Shown: positions 1 to 14,340, numbered from the stretch's first letter. The stretch: 64,000 nucleotides of DNA from Gymnogyps californianus (GCF_018139145.2 NC_059480.1:15934428-15998427), one strand, 5' to 3'. The notes: generated from the sequence alone by a model not told the origin. Program-made: numbers and translations.

Positions 1-1080
1 AAAAAAATACTGTAACCAACTTCATCACTGATTAGGATCATTTTTAAGTGCGGAGCTGCTGCTCCTAGTTTACAGCTACAGAAGAAAACAAATTAGTCGC
101 ATGTCAAAATAACTGAAACTTATCTAATATGGGAGGGGATAAAACAGCATTCTTTCACCAGAGATTTGAAGACTACAGGCAAAAAAGTATCTTTATATAT
201 AGATGGAAAACCTCTTTCTTGGGAAGATATCAGATTTGCTCACGTCCTTTGAAGATGAAGCTTTGGATAATTCACTGGCAGTTCAGAGAGTGATTCTCTG
301 ATTGCAAACAGCTTTCTTTAGGCCATGCCTGTACCTTGTACTGCAACATTCTTTGATGTCAAGTGAAATAATCCAGCAGAGAAAATTAAAATATGAAGCA
401 TTTTAGTTACAGGAAAGGGAAGAAAAATCTTTCTTGATTGGGACAGTGAAATCTGCTCAGAAAAGTTGGCAGCAGTTAAAAAGAGATCAACAGCCAAACA
501 TTTATATCTCCCACATGGTTTTGAATATCTTCCTCCCCTGTTCTCTCCTGGAGAACCTGATTCCACCTCGTTTTGGCATGCATAGGGACTAAGAGTGAAA
601 ATCAGGAAGTAACGCCAGAGTTTAGTTAATCTTTATGGACATAGTGGGTGGTTGTTTCAGTTGCCTTTTTTTGCAACACGTTAAAATAGTTTAGAGCCGA
701 AGTTCTTGCAACGAAGTAGTTACAAAGATTATTTTGCTGAAGTTGATAATTCCCAGGGGGTGTCACCAACTGGTTTAAAGTGCCCTCTTCAGCTGGGTAC
801 ATGCTTCACCCCTACACCTTCAGGACTGGAGTAGTCTCATCCTGCCACTGGTACTCGCCAAAGTGTAGCTGGGCAGGTCTCCTCTTCCCAGCCGAGATCC
901 CGTCTCCCTCCACCCTGACCGCTATATGCTCCCCCAAGTATCTTGCTCATCACCTCCTGCACATACACTCGTTAGCTGTTACTTGAACCTGAAATCTGGA
1001 GAGCACCATTCTTATGGCAGCAACAGCAGTTACTCATCTGGATAACCAGAGGTATATTTCTGCACCTTACATTTTGCTCG
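1..1080. other. 5' flank of FGF12 isoform A, no gene recognised
   Basis: This is AT-rich flanking sequence that becomes GC-rich only after about 1080. Short open frames on both strands show no recognisable domain, and I see no RNA gene or transposon signature. FGF12 B-type transcripts in mammals start far upstream of exon 1A, so this stretch could be intronic for the B isoform. That is an inference from mammalian gene structure. The short B-type first exon (starting Met-Glu-Ser-Lys) was not found in the window. Confidence 0.5.
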
Positions 1081-3006
1081 GTGCAGTTTTGTGGCTGGAG
1101 GGGGCCCGCCCAGCTCCTGCGGGTTGGCCCGAGCAGAGCACCCGCTGGTAAACTGGTGGTCTACCTTGGGACCGCTCTAACCAGAGGCAGCTTGGTGCCC
1201 ACCACGGCACTCGGCTTGCACGCTCCCCGGATGAGGCACCGACACCCCCCCGGCAACGCAGCCCTTGGGGTGCCGGGGGCTGTCGCCTTGTCTCTGCTTG
1301 CACGGAGAAGCAGGGAAAGCCATGGAGATGCTCGGCTGCTGAGGCTGGGTGCTCGGGCACCTACAGCAACGGCCGAGGAGGTGGCCGGGGCGGCTGCACA
1401 AGTCGCAGGCGGCTCCCTCGGAGGGGACGGGCGGGGCTGCGGCTCCGGGGAAGCCCGGCTCCCCGCGGGGGCGGCGGGCCGGCCCGGGGGCTGCCCGGGC
1501 GGAGGGGCAGAGCCGCCGCGGAGCTGCAGTTGCCTCGCTCTGCCTGCGCGATTTTTCTCATCCAAACCTCGATCACGTAGGATTGCGTAGAGGAGGGCGA
1601 GCGGGAGCAGCTGCAATTCTCCCCGAGCCCGGAGCCCAGCTCCCGGCCGGCACCGACCCGACCCGCCCGGCCGCCGCGGGGCTGCGGGGCTCCCCGCCGC
1701 CTTGGCAGCAGCTCCGCGCGGCGTGGGCCTCCGGGGGGGCTTCCCCGGCCCCTCCCTCCCCCCTCCTCCCCCCGCTTCGCCTCCTCCTCCTCCCCCCCCC
1801 CCCCCCGACTCCCGGGCTGGGCCGGTGGATGCGGGCGGGCGGCGGGCGCGGCTCGGCTCGTCCTCGCCCCGCCGCCGTCGGGCGGCACCGCGGAGCATCC
1901 TGAGCCCCGCACGGAGCAGCAGCAGCAGCAGCCGCACCCCCCCGCCCTCCTCCTCCTTCTCCTCCTCCACCACCTCTTCCTCCTCCTCCCCGCCTCGTAT
2001 CGCTCCTCCCGCCGCCGTCCCCGCCGCGGCAAGCGGGCCCGGGGCCGCCCCGGTGCCGAGCGCTCCGCGGCCTCCCGCCGGGCCGGACGATGTGGGTTGC
2101 TGCCGTCGGGGAGAGCCGCTGCTGGGGCAGAGGCGACGAGCAGGGCTGGGGGAGCTGCGCCAGCCATGGCGCTGTGAGCCCGGGGCGCCGAGCTGCGGCG
2201 ATGTGAGCCCGCACCCGCTGCCGGGGCGCCTCTTTTTTTTTTTTTTTTTTTTTTTAAATTTAATTTTACTGTATCGCCTCTTTTTTGTTTGTTTGCTGGC
2301 CTGGTGCTTTTTCCCGTGGCTGCTTTTTCCTTCCCCTCCCGCCCTCTCTGAGAGCGGAGTAGGGGAGGGGGGGAAAAGAGGAAGAGGAGGAGTGCAAACA
2401 GAAATGCAGCGCGGCTCGCCCTGAGCCCGGCCGCGGGAGCGGAGCGGAGCCGCGTCCATGTGCGCGCACTGCCGCGCCGCGCCTTGGAGCCACCGCGCTG
2501 GGGCCGGGGCTGGCCGCGGGCCGGGGGGGCTCTGACTCATCCCACGGCCCCTCGCCGGAGGGCGGCCGGCGAGAGGAAGCGCCGCCGCCGCCTGCGCCCG
2601 GGCGGAGCGGAGCGGCACCGCGCCGCAGGGACCCGCGGATCCTCCGCGCCCCCCCCCCCCTTGGACACAGCTGCCGCCGGCGGACCTTTGCAAGCGGGGC
2701 AGCCGCCTCCCGGATTTACAGGGCGCGGGGGTGCTGCCAGCCCGGCCGGGGGTCTCGCCGGCGGCCGCCCGCGCCGGGATTTGCGCTCCCCGGGGACAGA
2801 CCCATGGGCGGCGGGGTCCAGCGGCCAGCCATGGTTGTTAGCCCGGGCGCCCAGCTCCGCCTGGCCGGCTGAGCCCTCCCCGGCGCCAGGACTCGGGGCT
2901 GCAGCGCGTTAAGCGGGGCGTCCCCGGTCCCCGCGGGGCGCGGCGGCTCGGCCCCAGCGCGCCCGGGCGGCGCCCCCCGGAGCGGCGCGGAGCGGCGCGG
3001 GGGCCC

Positions 3007-3472
<466 letters not shown>

Positions 3473-5784
3473 TGAGCAAAGGGGGTCTTCCAGCAGAAGA
3501 GACCCAGCGGCTTAATCTGTGCTAGTTTAGCCCAGAATTGTATTTTTCCACCTCCCTGTAGATATGCTTTTTAAACAGTCCTCTCTTATTTTCTGTATAG
3601 TGACAAGGAAATCGATAAACTGAGGATCAATTAGAATTGTGGACATTTGATAACTAGATCTATTAAGTGCTACTTCACAGGCAGAGTTGCATAGGGAATT
3701 TCATTAGCTTAGAGCTTTCTCGATGGCAGCTGCACGACTGTTACACCTAATATTGAGCTTGCAAGGACCTAGAAATGGTTTTTAGGGTAGCCTTTTTTTT
3801 TCCTTTCTTTCCTTTATCTTTTTGTGTGTGCGTGTGCTCAGTCTTGGTTCCTTGTGGAGAACTTCAGCCCTAATGTACATGTTGCTCACATTTCCATGAT
3901 GAAGTCCCACCACCCACAGTTTCAGTTCTGAGCCGTGCTTGTGCTCTCAGCCGTCCTTGGTAGGCGTGAGAACTCAGTACCTGGCAAGAGCAGGCCCTCT
4001 GTGATTTCTCAGTGGAATTATTATTTACTTCTTCCTTTATCTTTTCGCTGCTATAAATCACCACTAAGGTAAGAAAACAGAGATTGGTTTGAGGTGGTGC
4101 TGTGAACATGTACTTTTCTCAGGTGTCCATTGATACCATGGTTAAAAAAGAGAGACTCGTTTACTCAGCTCTTCAGGATGTACCATCGACCTGTGTAATC
4201 CTCCCATGTTTTCCATATACATGTTTGTTGATTAGTCTCCTCATGAAGCCCCTTCTCCACATCTGAAGTCTGTCAGTCATGACTTTACAGCAAGGTGTCA
4301 GAGCTAGCTGAGGGCTGCTCTTCTGGTCTGTAGATTGACATACGTGACCTGTACTCGAGTGAGGGACAAAAAGAAACAGGAAGAAAGCCTCTCACCACAG
4401 AAGGCCGCTTACTGTTGTCAACAAAGGGGAAAGAATAATTACTTTAGATTGCTGTCAGCACCCCTGATTCACAGGCTGTGGGGCAGGGACTATATTTAGC
4501 TAGCAAAATGCTTCAAGACTTGCAGTGCATGGGTTAGGCTGTGAAAACCAGACTCTTTAATGGTCTGTTTTAAAGCAGTTACCAAAAGAGGATGCTAAAT
4601 ATCTGAAATACAGCATGACTTGAAATATTCAAAGGGAAAAAAGTTGCCTTTTTTTTTTTCCTTTCTCAAGTTATGATGAATGGTAGCTTGTTGTACCATG
4701 CTATATATTAGTTAATCTGTGAGCCCAGACCAAAAGATGGCTCTTGCCCAAAAAGCGTGGTCATTTTGTTTCAAGAATCACTCTTTGTAGGATCAAGAGC
4801 GGCACCTGGGAGTCTCACTGATGAAATCTTTTCCCATTGCTCTTTCCCCCCCATCTCCATCTGGAATGAGGTCCCTCAAGGACTAAAAGGGCTGGGAAGT
4901 CTAGACCTGTTACCTAGATTTCAAGATGCTTTGTCCCATTGAAGTTTGAGTGACTTTTACAGTGGAGTGTGGTTGGTGAGGCTTTTTGTTGGTTCTACCA
5001 CAGCGCTCCCAGCTGCACAGGTCCAATTCTGCTTCCTTTGGACTCACTAAATGCCTGTAAAGAATTGGTGAATCCTAAGAATTCCCTCAATTTGCATGGA
5101 CTTTCATGCTGAGGAAGGTGTTCAATAACTTACAGACCATAGTGATTTAAGGAAGGCTTTTTATTGACTTAGAAGAAGGATCAAAGCTACTCAGTGCTGT
5201 AAAAATAGAGCTGTTCAGTCTTTAGAGCTGTCAGTCAATCACTCGTAACCAGTACTGTATTCATTTTATAAAATTAAAGAAATAGAGGAATTAAGTTGCT
5301 TTGAAAAAAATTCAAGTGTCCTTTCTTAGGCTATGGACTGTGTCTGCTTTAGTTCCCTATATCTGTCTTTTAAATAGAGATTTATTTCACTGGTACATCC
5401 TATTCCTGGACTCAGATGTGCTGCTCAGAAGGCAGCATGCCACTGGGTTTGCTGCTACTCAGATTGTTTATTCAGGGAGTGTATTGTGCCCAGATAACTT
5501 ATTCATTGCAGAGTCGCTCTACTGCATAGAAAATGACATGCAAATGAACTGAAACTGGCTTAAAGAAATGTGCATACATTGTGCAGTGACCCACAACCCC
5601 AGTGATTATGTGTACTTAATGGTATGCTGGCTCAGTAGTTTGCAAGTCAGTGAAAGGAACGTGAGAAACATTCACGTTCAAAAGGGGTACAGTCCCATTT
5701 GGAAATGGTACAGTGCTAGGGGAACTATCTTTACCTTTTTAAACATGACCTCGTTTTATGGCTATGGGGAGTAAGTGTCAAAAT

Positions 5785-5950
5785 ACTTCACGTTTACAGA
5801 GTGATTTTCATCTGTAGCACTCAACAAGCTCTACCAAATGGAGAGGATTCTTCCCATTTTACAGAAGGCGAGACCAAGGCACAGAGCAGTTACCTGACAC
5901 ACAGACCTAATTCCTGATGCTCGTTCCAGCACGCTGCGCTTTGGGCCCCC
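5785..5950 (-). repeat. MIR/L2-like ancient retroposon relic
   Basis: The stretch containing cccattttacagaaggcgag, followed by caaggcacagagcagttacc, resembles the conserved core and 3' part of MIR/L2-type elements in reverse orientation (the familiar 'ccattttacag.gagg.aactgaggc.cagag' pattern). It is diverged, and its ends are approximate. The call rests on remembered consensus, not an alignment. Confidence 0.5.
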
Positions 5951-6438
5951 GCTGCCAGTGAGCTTACGATGTGGCAATGGTGGAGCTGTAGCAACTTGCA
6001 CCATTACAGAAATATAACTCTGATGGTGGTTCATGTTCCCTTTGCTCTTTGCTTTTGTAAAAGTAACCATGTGAGCTTATGTCAATTAAGTGTTTTTAAT
6101 ACGTGACTCAGTGCTGCAACTAAAATATTCAGTAAAGATGTGCGTGAGCGGAGTTACTTTGCACTGGTTGGCACCTTGTGCTCCACTTCACAGCCTGTGC
6201 GAAGTGAGAGTGAAATACTCCCGCTCTCGTATGGGAAGGGAGAATTTGCACCCAGTAGCAGTTCAGGCTCGCCTGGCGTTGGGCATGAGTAGTCGCAGGT
6301 TTTGGCAAGCTATGGGGAACTAGGTCCACGCAGGGACATCTTGTATAATCAAAGCTATCAGCTCCTAGGGAAAACAGACTGCAGAAACATCTCATTTGTT
6401 GGTTGCAATAAGCACCGTGTTGTAAAATGTAGAATGTA

Positions 6439-6467
6439 AAAAGGCAGACTTGTTTCGTCTGCCTTTT
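6439..6467. repeat. Perfect 11-bp inverted repeat with 7-base loop
   Basis: The arm aaaaggcagac at 6439-6449 is an exact reverse complement of gtctgcctttt at 6457-6467, with ttgtttc between. It lies in intron 1 without a recognised transposon around it. It is too short for a typical microRNA precursor and may be chance. Confidence 0.7.
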
Positions 6468-9170
6468 CGATGGGCAAAGGCAGCTCTCACACATGCACAC
6501 TCTATGTTCTTTTATGTCTCTTGCATGTGTTTGGCTCTAAGATGACTTATCAGTTTAAGATAGGCCAAATAAGGACACCGAGTGCTGTGGACTAAGCTGA
6601 AAATTTGGATACGTGGGCTTAATCCATTATCGTGAATTAATACAGGTCATTGGCTGCAATTGTGCAGGTGCCAAACAAAATATGTGTATGTTGAACAGCA
6701 CCTGGACAGTTATATGTGTAAGGTACAGCTAGAAAAGATTAAATTATATATTTTGCTCTGACCATAGTAACTTGATAGAGAATTCAAAAGAAATTGCTGT
6801 ATGGCATTGCTTTTTGATGCAGGTTCAAGAGATAGATCCTTCATCAGAGAATGATAGATCTAAGAGCTGAATGCAGAAGACTAGATAAAGCAGCTCTCTC
6901 TACACGACTTCTCTGCCAACAAATGGCTGAACCAAGAAGTTTCATACCCTTTGTGGCTGAATTAAAGCATCCAGGCACGTCCCTTCTTCAGCTGTTTTGT
7001 AACAGGCTGGAAACCCTGGGCTGGTGGGTCCAGCTTGTTTGTGAAAGCTGTGGCCGTTGCTTCACCGACCATCTTCTCAGGCAGAGCTTGCTCCAGAGAG
7101 CTGGGGTGGAGGTGGCCTTCCATCATGCCATGGCCACTGAGTGGCAAAACTGAGGAGTTTGCAGGCCTTGCACGAAGGGAAACAGGCTGGAGCATCAGGC
7201 ACAGTGTCTGTGGGGGTTGGTGGAAATTTTTTCTGAGTGAAGCGCACTGAAAGGGTGTCGTTACTTGGGGAAATGATATTTGAATTCAGGCAGCTTTGGG
7301 TCAGGCAGTGCCAGGCACTGCGTGGCATCGTCTCCGTCCCTTCAGGCGTTGCTTCTGTAGATGAGTTTCCAGCTCAGAATGCGGAGCTCAGTCTCAAACA
7401 GGTTTTTTACCCCAGGAAAGAGAAAAAAAATCTGTGTTGTTTATTTTTCCTTTTTTTTTCCTTGTCTGATATATATTTTGTGCTCCTCCAGGGAAAGGAT
7501 GCTTTTCCTTAAGGAGATCTAAAGGCTTCTTCCAAAGTGAAGGAAATGGCTCACACATAGAAAAAAAGCAGTAGCTTAAAATATGTTTTCCCTTTGCAGT
7601 ATTTCTTGTTTTGAATAATAAATGGAGATTCGGAATTTAAAATATACATATGTAGATGTTTTTGCAGCAGTATAAGTAAAATATAAGAGTAACTTTAGTT
7701 GAAGGACACAGAAGGACTTTGTTCATTCGGAGATTCATTTAAAACATTTGAGAAGTCTGTCATCTCTGCAAGCTGTTAAATTCCCCGAGTTAAATCCTGA
7801 AGTCCTTTCTGATTTCATGCAGGGTGAAAATGATGATTGAAGCTCATGGTAAAAACCACCTTTCTAGCTCCCTGTTAAATTTGTTGTGGTCCCTGCCTGC
7901 TTTTATGGAGTGGTTCTTCTCAGAACAGCTGTAATATCTGCCTAACCTGTGGAATTTGGCCCCTCTGTTGCTACGGTGTCCTAGTGCCGACTACGTTATC
8001 TCAGTGCATAGCTGCTGTCAGCAGTAGGATTCAGGCTGAATCCCAGCACTTTTGCATAGCGTGTGTATGCATATCTGGGTGTGTGCCCAGGCAAGGGGGG
8101 TCCATCACATTCTTCTGCCTGCTCTTCTGCAGGAGGTGCTGTGCCCCATCTCTAAGGAGTGGCGAGAGGGAATGGAAATGCCTGGAAATCCTGGCATCGC
8201 CTTGTCCGCAAGAGCTGTTAGAAGTGCTAGCTGAGATGAAGACATGTATGCTAAGTAGCTGGCCAAACATGAGCCTAGATAATGTCAGGGGGAAGGGGCA
8301 CAGCCTTGAGGGCACGTGTCCTCCTTGTTTGGGGCAGTCTGTCGTTGGAGAGGTCTGCCGTTGATGGTGTAAGATCCTTCTGCACCCGCCAGTGCTAATG
8401 AATGCCAAAATAATGAGGAGGGGGGGAGAAGGCTCCCTCCTGCTCATGACAGCTTGGCAGACGGGTTTCATTTTATCAAATTGATCCCCAGGGGTGGTAT
8501 CACACACGTTCGTGACTTGCAGATGTGGTGACTGTCACGGTGTGTGTCTGTGCTCCGTTACGGGGGGGGGGGGGTGTCAGATAGCAACCTCGAGCTTCCC
8601 GGCTCTAAAATCTGGGGACGAACTGCAGGCTCCTGGCTTACTCCAGAGCACGGAAAACTCAGCTGCCAGCCTGCTTCGCAACACAGCTTGCGGGTGAGCG
8701 TGTCAGTCAGTAAGCCACTTTGTACTAGTTCTGGACTGGATATAGTTGATGCCAAGAAAATCTATGGAAGTTATCCAAGCTCCTAGAGGGATGGATATCT
8801 TCTCTCCCCATGGCCTCAGGGGTAGCTGTGCTTGTGGGAGCAGCGAAAATCGTTAGCCAGCAGAGGAGGTTCACCATTAGAGCAGTACAAATGATTGATT
8901 CCTCCGTCACCAGCCAAATGGAAAAGTCAGGGCGAAAAGAGGTTCATGAGTGATTATTTTCCCTCCCTATAAAATAAAAGATCCATATAAATCAGTTTAT
9001 CATTGACTGATATAACTGTTTTTTTGGGGGAAAAAAAGGTGCAATTTCATTTGGAGGATTTTTATATGTGTATTTTTCTTTAACTTTCAGGTGTACTTCT
9101 AAATGAAATGTTGCTTTGAAATAAAAACCGAAAAGCTTGAGTTCCAAAAATACTGAAATGAAGACAAGAT

Positions 9171-9196
9171 TTTCTTTCTTCCTTCCTTCCTTCCTT
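9171..9196. repeat. TTCC/TTTC simple repeat
   Basis: This is a short tetranucleotide microsatellite: two TTTC-like units followed by about four CCTT units. It lies in intron 1. Confidence 0.85.
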
Positions 9197-9864
9197 GCTT
9201 TGCTGAATTCAGCATGAATTTAGAATAATTTCAGTAGACCAGATACTGCATATTTTAACAGATAAGATATCTATTACAAAAAAAATTCAACAGCTTGACT
9301 CGGGAGTGCGGAGAGCAGAGCTGCCACGGGAGCTGAGGAGATTGTAAGAATCTCACTCCTGTGAGAGACGAACATGATCATGAGTCTCACTATGTTGAGG
9401 AGCAAGTGCAAACTCACTTGGGCTATCTTCTTTCCTTCTTTCCCCTCGCTAAATGGGCACACCATGAACTGCCAGATAGCACGGTGGCCAGGTAGGCGTT
9501 TATTCCATCCCTCCGCCATTTGTGCCATTTGATCCATCCCTCTGAACAGTCATGTGCACATTATTTCTGGGAGTTTCCTACTCCTGCACAGTTGAAGCCA
9601 AGTTGTGATTTATTATTATTAAAATCAAAGCAAGAATTTTAACAAGCAAAACATGTAAGAGATGATTGACATCCCTTTCATATTTGCAAGCTCTATGGCT
9701 TGGCAGAAGGTGACCAAGAGTACAGAAGACAGCCGGTCAGGTTAGCTCCAAAGAGCTAACCTTTAAATACACATACATTTCCATATGCTCCGTGTGCTGT
9801 CGTAGCATCATTGCCATGGCTGCATTATTGTTCTGCCTTAATCTTGGAAGTCTCTTGTGAAGTG

Positions 9865-9924
9865 ACCTGTACGAAAATCATCTACCCTTTACCTGTACGA
9901 AAATCATCTACCCTTTACCTGTAC
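9865..9924. repeat. 26-bp perfect tandem duplication
   Basis: The unit at 9865-9890, beginning acctgtacgaaaatcatcta, is repeated exactly at 9891-9916, and its first eight bases appear again at 9917-9924, about 2.3 copies in all. The exact identity implies a recent slippage or duplication event, or an assembly artefact. Confidence 0.9.
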
Positions 9925-11000
9925 ACTGCAGTCTGTCAGGGAATATACTGACAGGAATATACCTTTACACTCTGTTCTCCTGCTTAATACATGGTTCATC
10001 TCTATTCCCTAGCTAACACAATATTCTTCATATTAATACATTATCCTTTCTGAGCATAAAGCAAACTACTACATGTATTGTTTTACCTTTGCCCTGTTCT
10101 GACACGTGGCAGAATCCTGAAATAACTTGGCCTTTCCAGAGGCTGATTTTACTTTGCATCTCTATTAAAAGCTGTAGTAGAGCCATGGACACACTTTGCG
10201 CCCCTCACCCAGTGAATGCCACTAGCAGAGGCTCCTGGAATAAATTATTTTAAAGGGGGGTTTGTGCTTTGAGGGGAGTCAATGCAGACACTGAATTTTT
10301 GCAGCATGGTAGCAGGGCTGTAGGGCTACAGCTTCCTGACAGTACTGTCTCTGAAAATAGCAGCTATGACACATTTTTAAAATGGTAAACCAGAAGGCAG
10401 CTTTCTAGAGAGCTGTGGAACACGACTGTGGTATTCACTGTTCAGGCAGACCACTCTGGCTTTTCCAGCCCCCACGCTGCAGAATAGACAAATAACTGTG
10501 TGCTTGTTCCAAGCGCTGAATTGGGGCTCGCTGAAACCCTGATGGAGCTTACGTGGCTGCTGAGAAAATTCAGCTGGATGCACCCTGACACCTGTCAGAC
10601 ACCTCTGCTGTCCTGTGCTCATTCCAGGATGTCCTGGCTAAAGGTGACAGAGGGACAAAGCCACAGGCTCGGAGGCAGGGTGGTGGCCTGAGCCCTTCGT
10701 GTCCTCAGGGATGAGCTGCTGGCTGGTTCCTGGCGTGATGGGGAAGGCTGGCTCCGTGCAGCGGCCTCGGGCATTTCTGCTCTCTGCCCTTTCCCCATGG
10801 AGGGGCTGGGCTGCGAGATGAGGGTTAATGCTGGAAACAGCGTCATCACTGAATGGGGCTTTGCAGCTCTCTTCCTGCATCTGCTCTGTGGCTTTGGGTT
10901 TGTCCATGTCCCCCAGTACCACGGGGAGATGAATGCTCCACTGTGCCTGGGGTCCTGCTAAGGAGATGCCGTACAGGGTTGTGCTGCTCCTGGCAGAGCT

Positions 11001-11050
11001 CTAAGTTTGGAGCAGTATTGGAGCGCTAAGTTTGGAGGAGTATTGAGCTC
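11001..11050. repeat. 25-bp imperfect tandem duplication
   Basis: Two adjacent units (11001-11025 and 11026-11050) both begin ctaagtttgga and agree at most positions. This is a small local duplication in intron 1. Confidence 0.7.
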
Positions 11051-14000
11051 TTGTGCAGACCCTGGCTTGGGTCAGGGCAGGGGGAGGTAGCAATAGCAGC
11101 TCCTCTCTCTTCTCGGCAGCATGTGCATCTGTTGTACCTGACGTATGTGGGAGGAGGGGGGGATTTTGTCCAAGGGACACCTTCTTCAGAGTCTGCCTTG
11201 CATCAGTGCCCCCTTCTCCTTCAGCATTACTGAGCACAAGGATGAACTCTATTTTGGGTGGTCCTTGGCACCGTTGTGTTCCCAAAGAGAAATGCTCAGC
11301 TGGGGACCTGTGGCGCTTCTCTGGCCAGAAGGTGGGCAGCCATGGTGAAAGGAGGGGAGTGGTTATGCTGCTGCCTGCCCGCACTCCCTGTCTTTCTTTC
11401 TGGGGCCTTTTCAGTGTGATAGTTCATGTTTGGAGTGCTTGACTCCATTGATGGATGTCAGAAAGGGGGAGATGTGAAATGGCTGGTTGCCTCTAATGGC
11501 GGGGGCTGATTTGAGGATGAAGATCCAGAGCTAGATACAGCTGCTACAGTGATGGAGAACACAGACCTTCCCCCCGATCCTACAGCAGCATCCATGGAGT
11601 GTACTGTGCAGAGCTCTCTCCCTGCGGCACTCTGGTTTCACTCTCCCTCTTAACTCTGCTCTCTTAAGGGGATGTGTTACATCCAGTGGATGGCTAGATG
11701 CTGTGAACTGGCAAAATATCCACAGAGAAGCAATATAATTCTGTTGCTTGTTCCTCTTTCCCAGCTGAAAGCTGATTGCGGTCATGATAAAAATAAAAAA
11801 AACTCCGAAATGTTCTTTTCTTGAAATATTTAAGCATTTTGTATGGAATTGAAGGGTTAATAGAACATGCTCACTTAATTGATATTTATCTACAACAGCA
11901 CAGTTTGCAGTCCCCTCCCCTTGCTGGCTGCACAGATAGTTTCTTTGCTTAGCAGTTGCCACCCATATTGCCCAAACTGCTAAATAAATACATTTCCTTC
12001 ATTCCCCAAAGCAAAACTGTTTGCAAAAGGTCGAGCAGTATGGGACTGCTGCAAGTGAAGCCAGGCTGCAAAAAGCCAGTCCACATCTTCCAGAAAATTG
12101 AAAAGCAGTAGAAATTAACAGAAAGACACAGTGGGTTTGGCTTCCAGGGACTGGCTCGGGGTTGGGAAGCACACAGAGGTTGCTGAAGGATGCTCCCCGG
12201 GACTTGGGAGCTGCTGGGCTGCAGGAGATGCAGGGATCACACATTGGCAGGCAAGGGGCTTGGACCATCCACCCGATCCCAAGCCGGTCCTTTCCCTGGC
12301 ACAGCTCCTGTAACCAGATCCGGGTCTAAATTGCTGGCTGCCTGCACCCTCCGTCTCCATTATCGATCTGCAGCCATTCGTGCGGGCATCCTCTGGTGAC
12401 CGACATCATGCTTTTGTGGGGGTTTTCTGTGATGGTGGCTAAACGGGCTGGCAGAGTGTGCAGAATAACCACCAGTTCTCTGCTGGCTTTTTATAGTTTG
12501 GTTTTATGCTCTTCAGTATGGGGTCTGCCTGCTGGCTAACACACAGCATCATTATTTAAAAATTTATAAACATTTCTTCTGGCTTTTATTTCATTTCCTT
12601 CTGTGCCACTCCTACCTTCTGTACTTCCTTAAACACTTCTACTATTTTTCTTTCTGTTTCTTCAAAAACACAGCTCTACTTTCCATTAAATAAATTTTAG
12701 GTTTTAGAGCTAGAGCCTGGTAAGTGGCTCCTGAATGATTAGAAACCACCAGGTGAAGTCTGAGATCTCCTTCGCCCTGAGCCCTCCGGCAGCGAGTGGC
12801 TCCTGGGCATCTGGAGGAGCAGGAGCTGTGTTCGGAGACCTGTCGGAGAGGCAGATTTTCTGTTTTTGCTCCATCTGCACTGTGTCACCCTGAGCACGCA
12901 CATCCCCAGGGAGGGAGCTCGCTGTTTACAGCTCTCTCCCAAGACGGCAACAGGGTGACTGGTGAACCTGCCTGTCTCGCTGGAGTCCTCGGGGCTGCCC
13001 AACATCGGGAATGAGGTGTTTGTAGTGAGATATGAACCATGAAACACCATCCTTATTTAAAACAGAGCTTTAGATAGAATGAGGCAGATGATGGCTTTCT
13101 CACACCGCGACTGTTTTCATTATGTTGAAGGAAACCTCTGGCTCAGATGGAAAATCAAGATCATTCTGCAGGTAAAAAAAGGTGTATTTTCACAAAGCAA
13201 AAGGAAAGAAGAAAGAACTTTCAGTCACATGGTGGCTTTTGGCCATTTTTAGCATGATCTTGCTCTTTGAAGTGTAATGTTGTTTCAAACCAGGGTGGCA
13301 CAAGCAGCACGTTTTCTTTATGCATTTGAGTGTTGTGTAAAGATCTGTTGAAATTTAGTAACATCATAATTTTGGGTCAAAAAATGCTTGCAAACTGCTA
13401 CAGGAATGCTTAAGCTGCATTAGTGCAGTGAGCAAAAAAATTCTTATAATACAACCTGACTGATTCAAGCTTTAATTTTTCCACATCACAGGCTCATTAC
13501 CTGTTAAATAAAGAAGTCTTGAACCTCTTGCCCCTTTGGAAAATGCTGTGGGAGTGCATGAGGAATAGCGTAGCAGAAGGGGACATTATTGCCTGGTGTT
13601 ATTGAATGCTTGCAGAGTGACACCGAGACCCAAATTTTACCCTGAGTTGCCATCCAGGGATTACCCAGGGCTCTTCTGTGAGCTGGTGTTGGTAGGACCA
13701 GGTACCCTCCTCAAGACCGACAGCATCTTAAGTGATTAATTTCTGCTCAGTGCTTGTTGATAGCATGTTCCATCCATTTTCTATTTTAATGAATTTACTT
13801 TTCTAGGCATGCGGAGCGGGGTGGGAGATTGATGTAGTCGTTTCCGTAGTGTGTTTTGTTTGTGTGAGGGACTTCTCGGCATTTCTGCAGTATTTCAGGC
13901 CTGTTGGATTGATGGGGGAAGCAGAGAGATTTAGTGTCTGAGAATAGCACAAATCACAGCGCCGTGGCAGGCGTGAACAGCAGGGATGGCGTCTGCTCTG

Positions 14001-14149
14001 CTCGTGTGAGGACTATTAGTGATCTGGGGCCTTGCGTGGGGCACTTCAAGGTGAGGGGAGCTGGGACTCTGTTGTGGAGCCCTTCAAAAACTCGGGGTGC
14101 AGAAGTGTGCTAATGTCACCTAGTCATGGTCACCTAGCAGCAAGGCTGA

Positions 14150-14340
14150 AGGAACTCCCAAGGTTGACTAGTCCAACCGCAGCCCTGCACTGACACCAGA
14201 CGTACATTCCCCAGACAGATGTTTTTTAACCTGTTTTTTACATCCTCTCATGGAGCAAATTCTAGGTAGAAAGAATTTCCTAATATCCAAACTAAATCTT
14301 TGTAGGAAACCAGGAAGAAATCTGCTTAATTGACAGCGAA
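14150..14340 (-). mobile_element. CR1 LINE 3'-end fragment, old
   Basis: The region contains gactagtccaacc followed by catggagcaaattctaggtagaaagaatttcctaatatccaaac (quoted in parts: 'agaaagaatttcct' and 'aatatccaaactaaatc'). These match the reverse complement of the CR1 3' region as remembered. The fragment is diverged, and its ends are estimated. Confidence 0.6.

Noticed and set aside
1161..2693. A 510-codon open frame on the minus strand across the promoter CpG island, plus several other long frames there.
   Set aside because: The products are low-complexity Gly/Ala/Arg/Pro/Ser with poly-Lys and poly-Glu from the T and C tracts. Several frames on both strands are open at once, as expected where stop codons are rare. 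No domain is seen.
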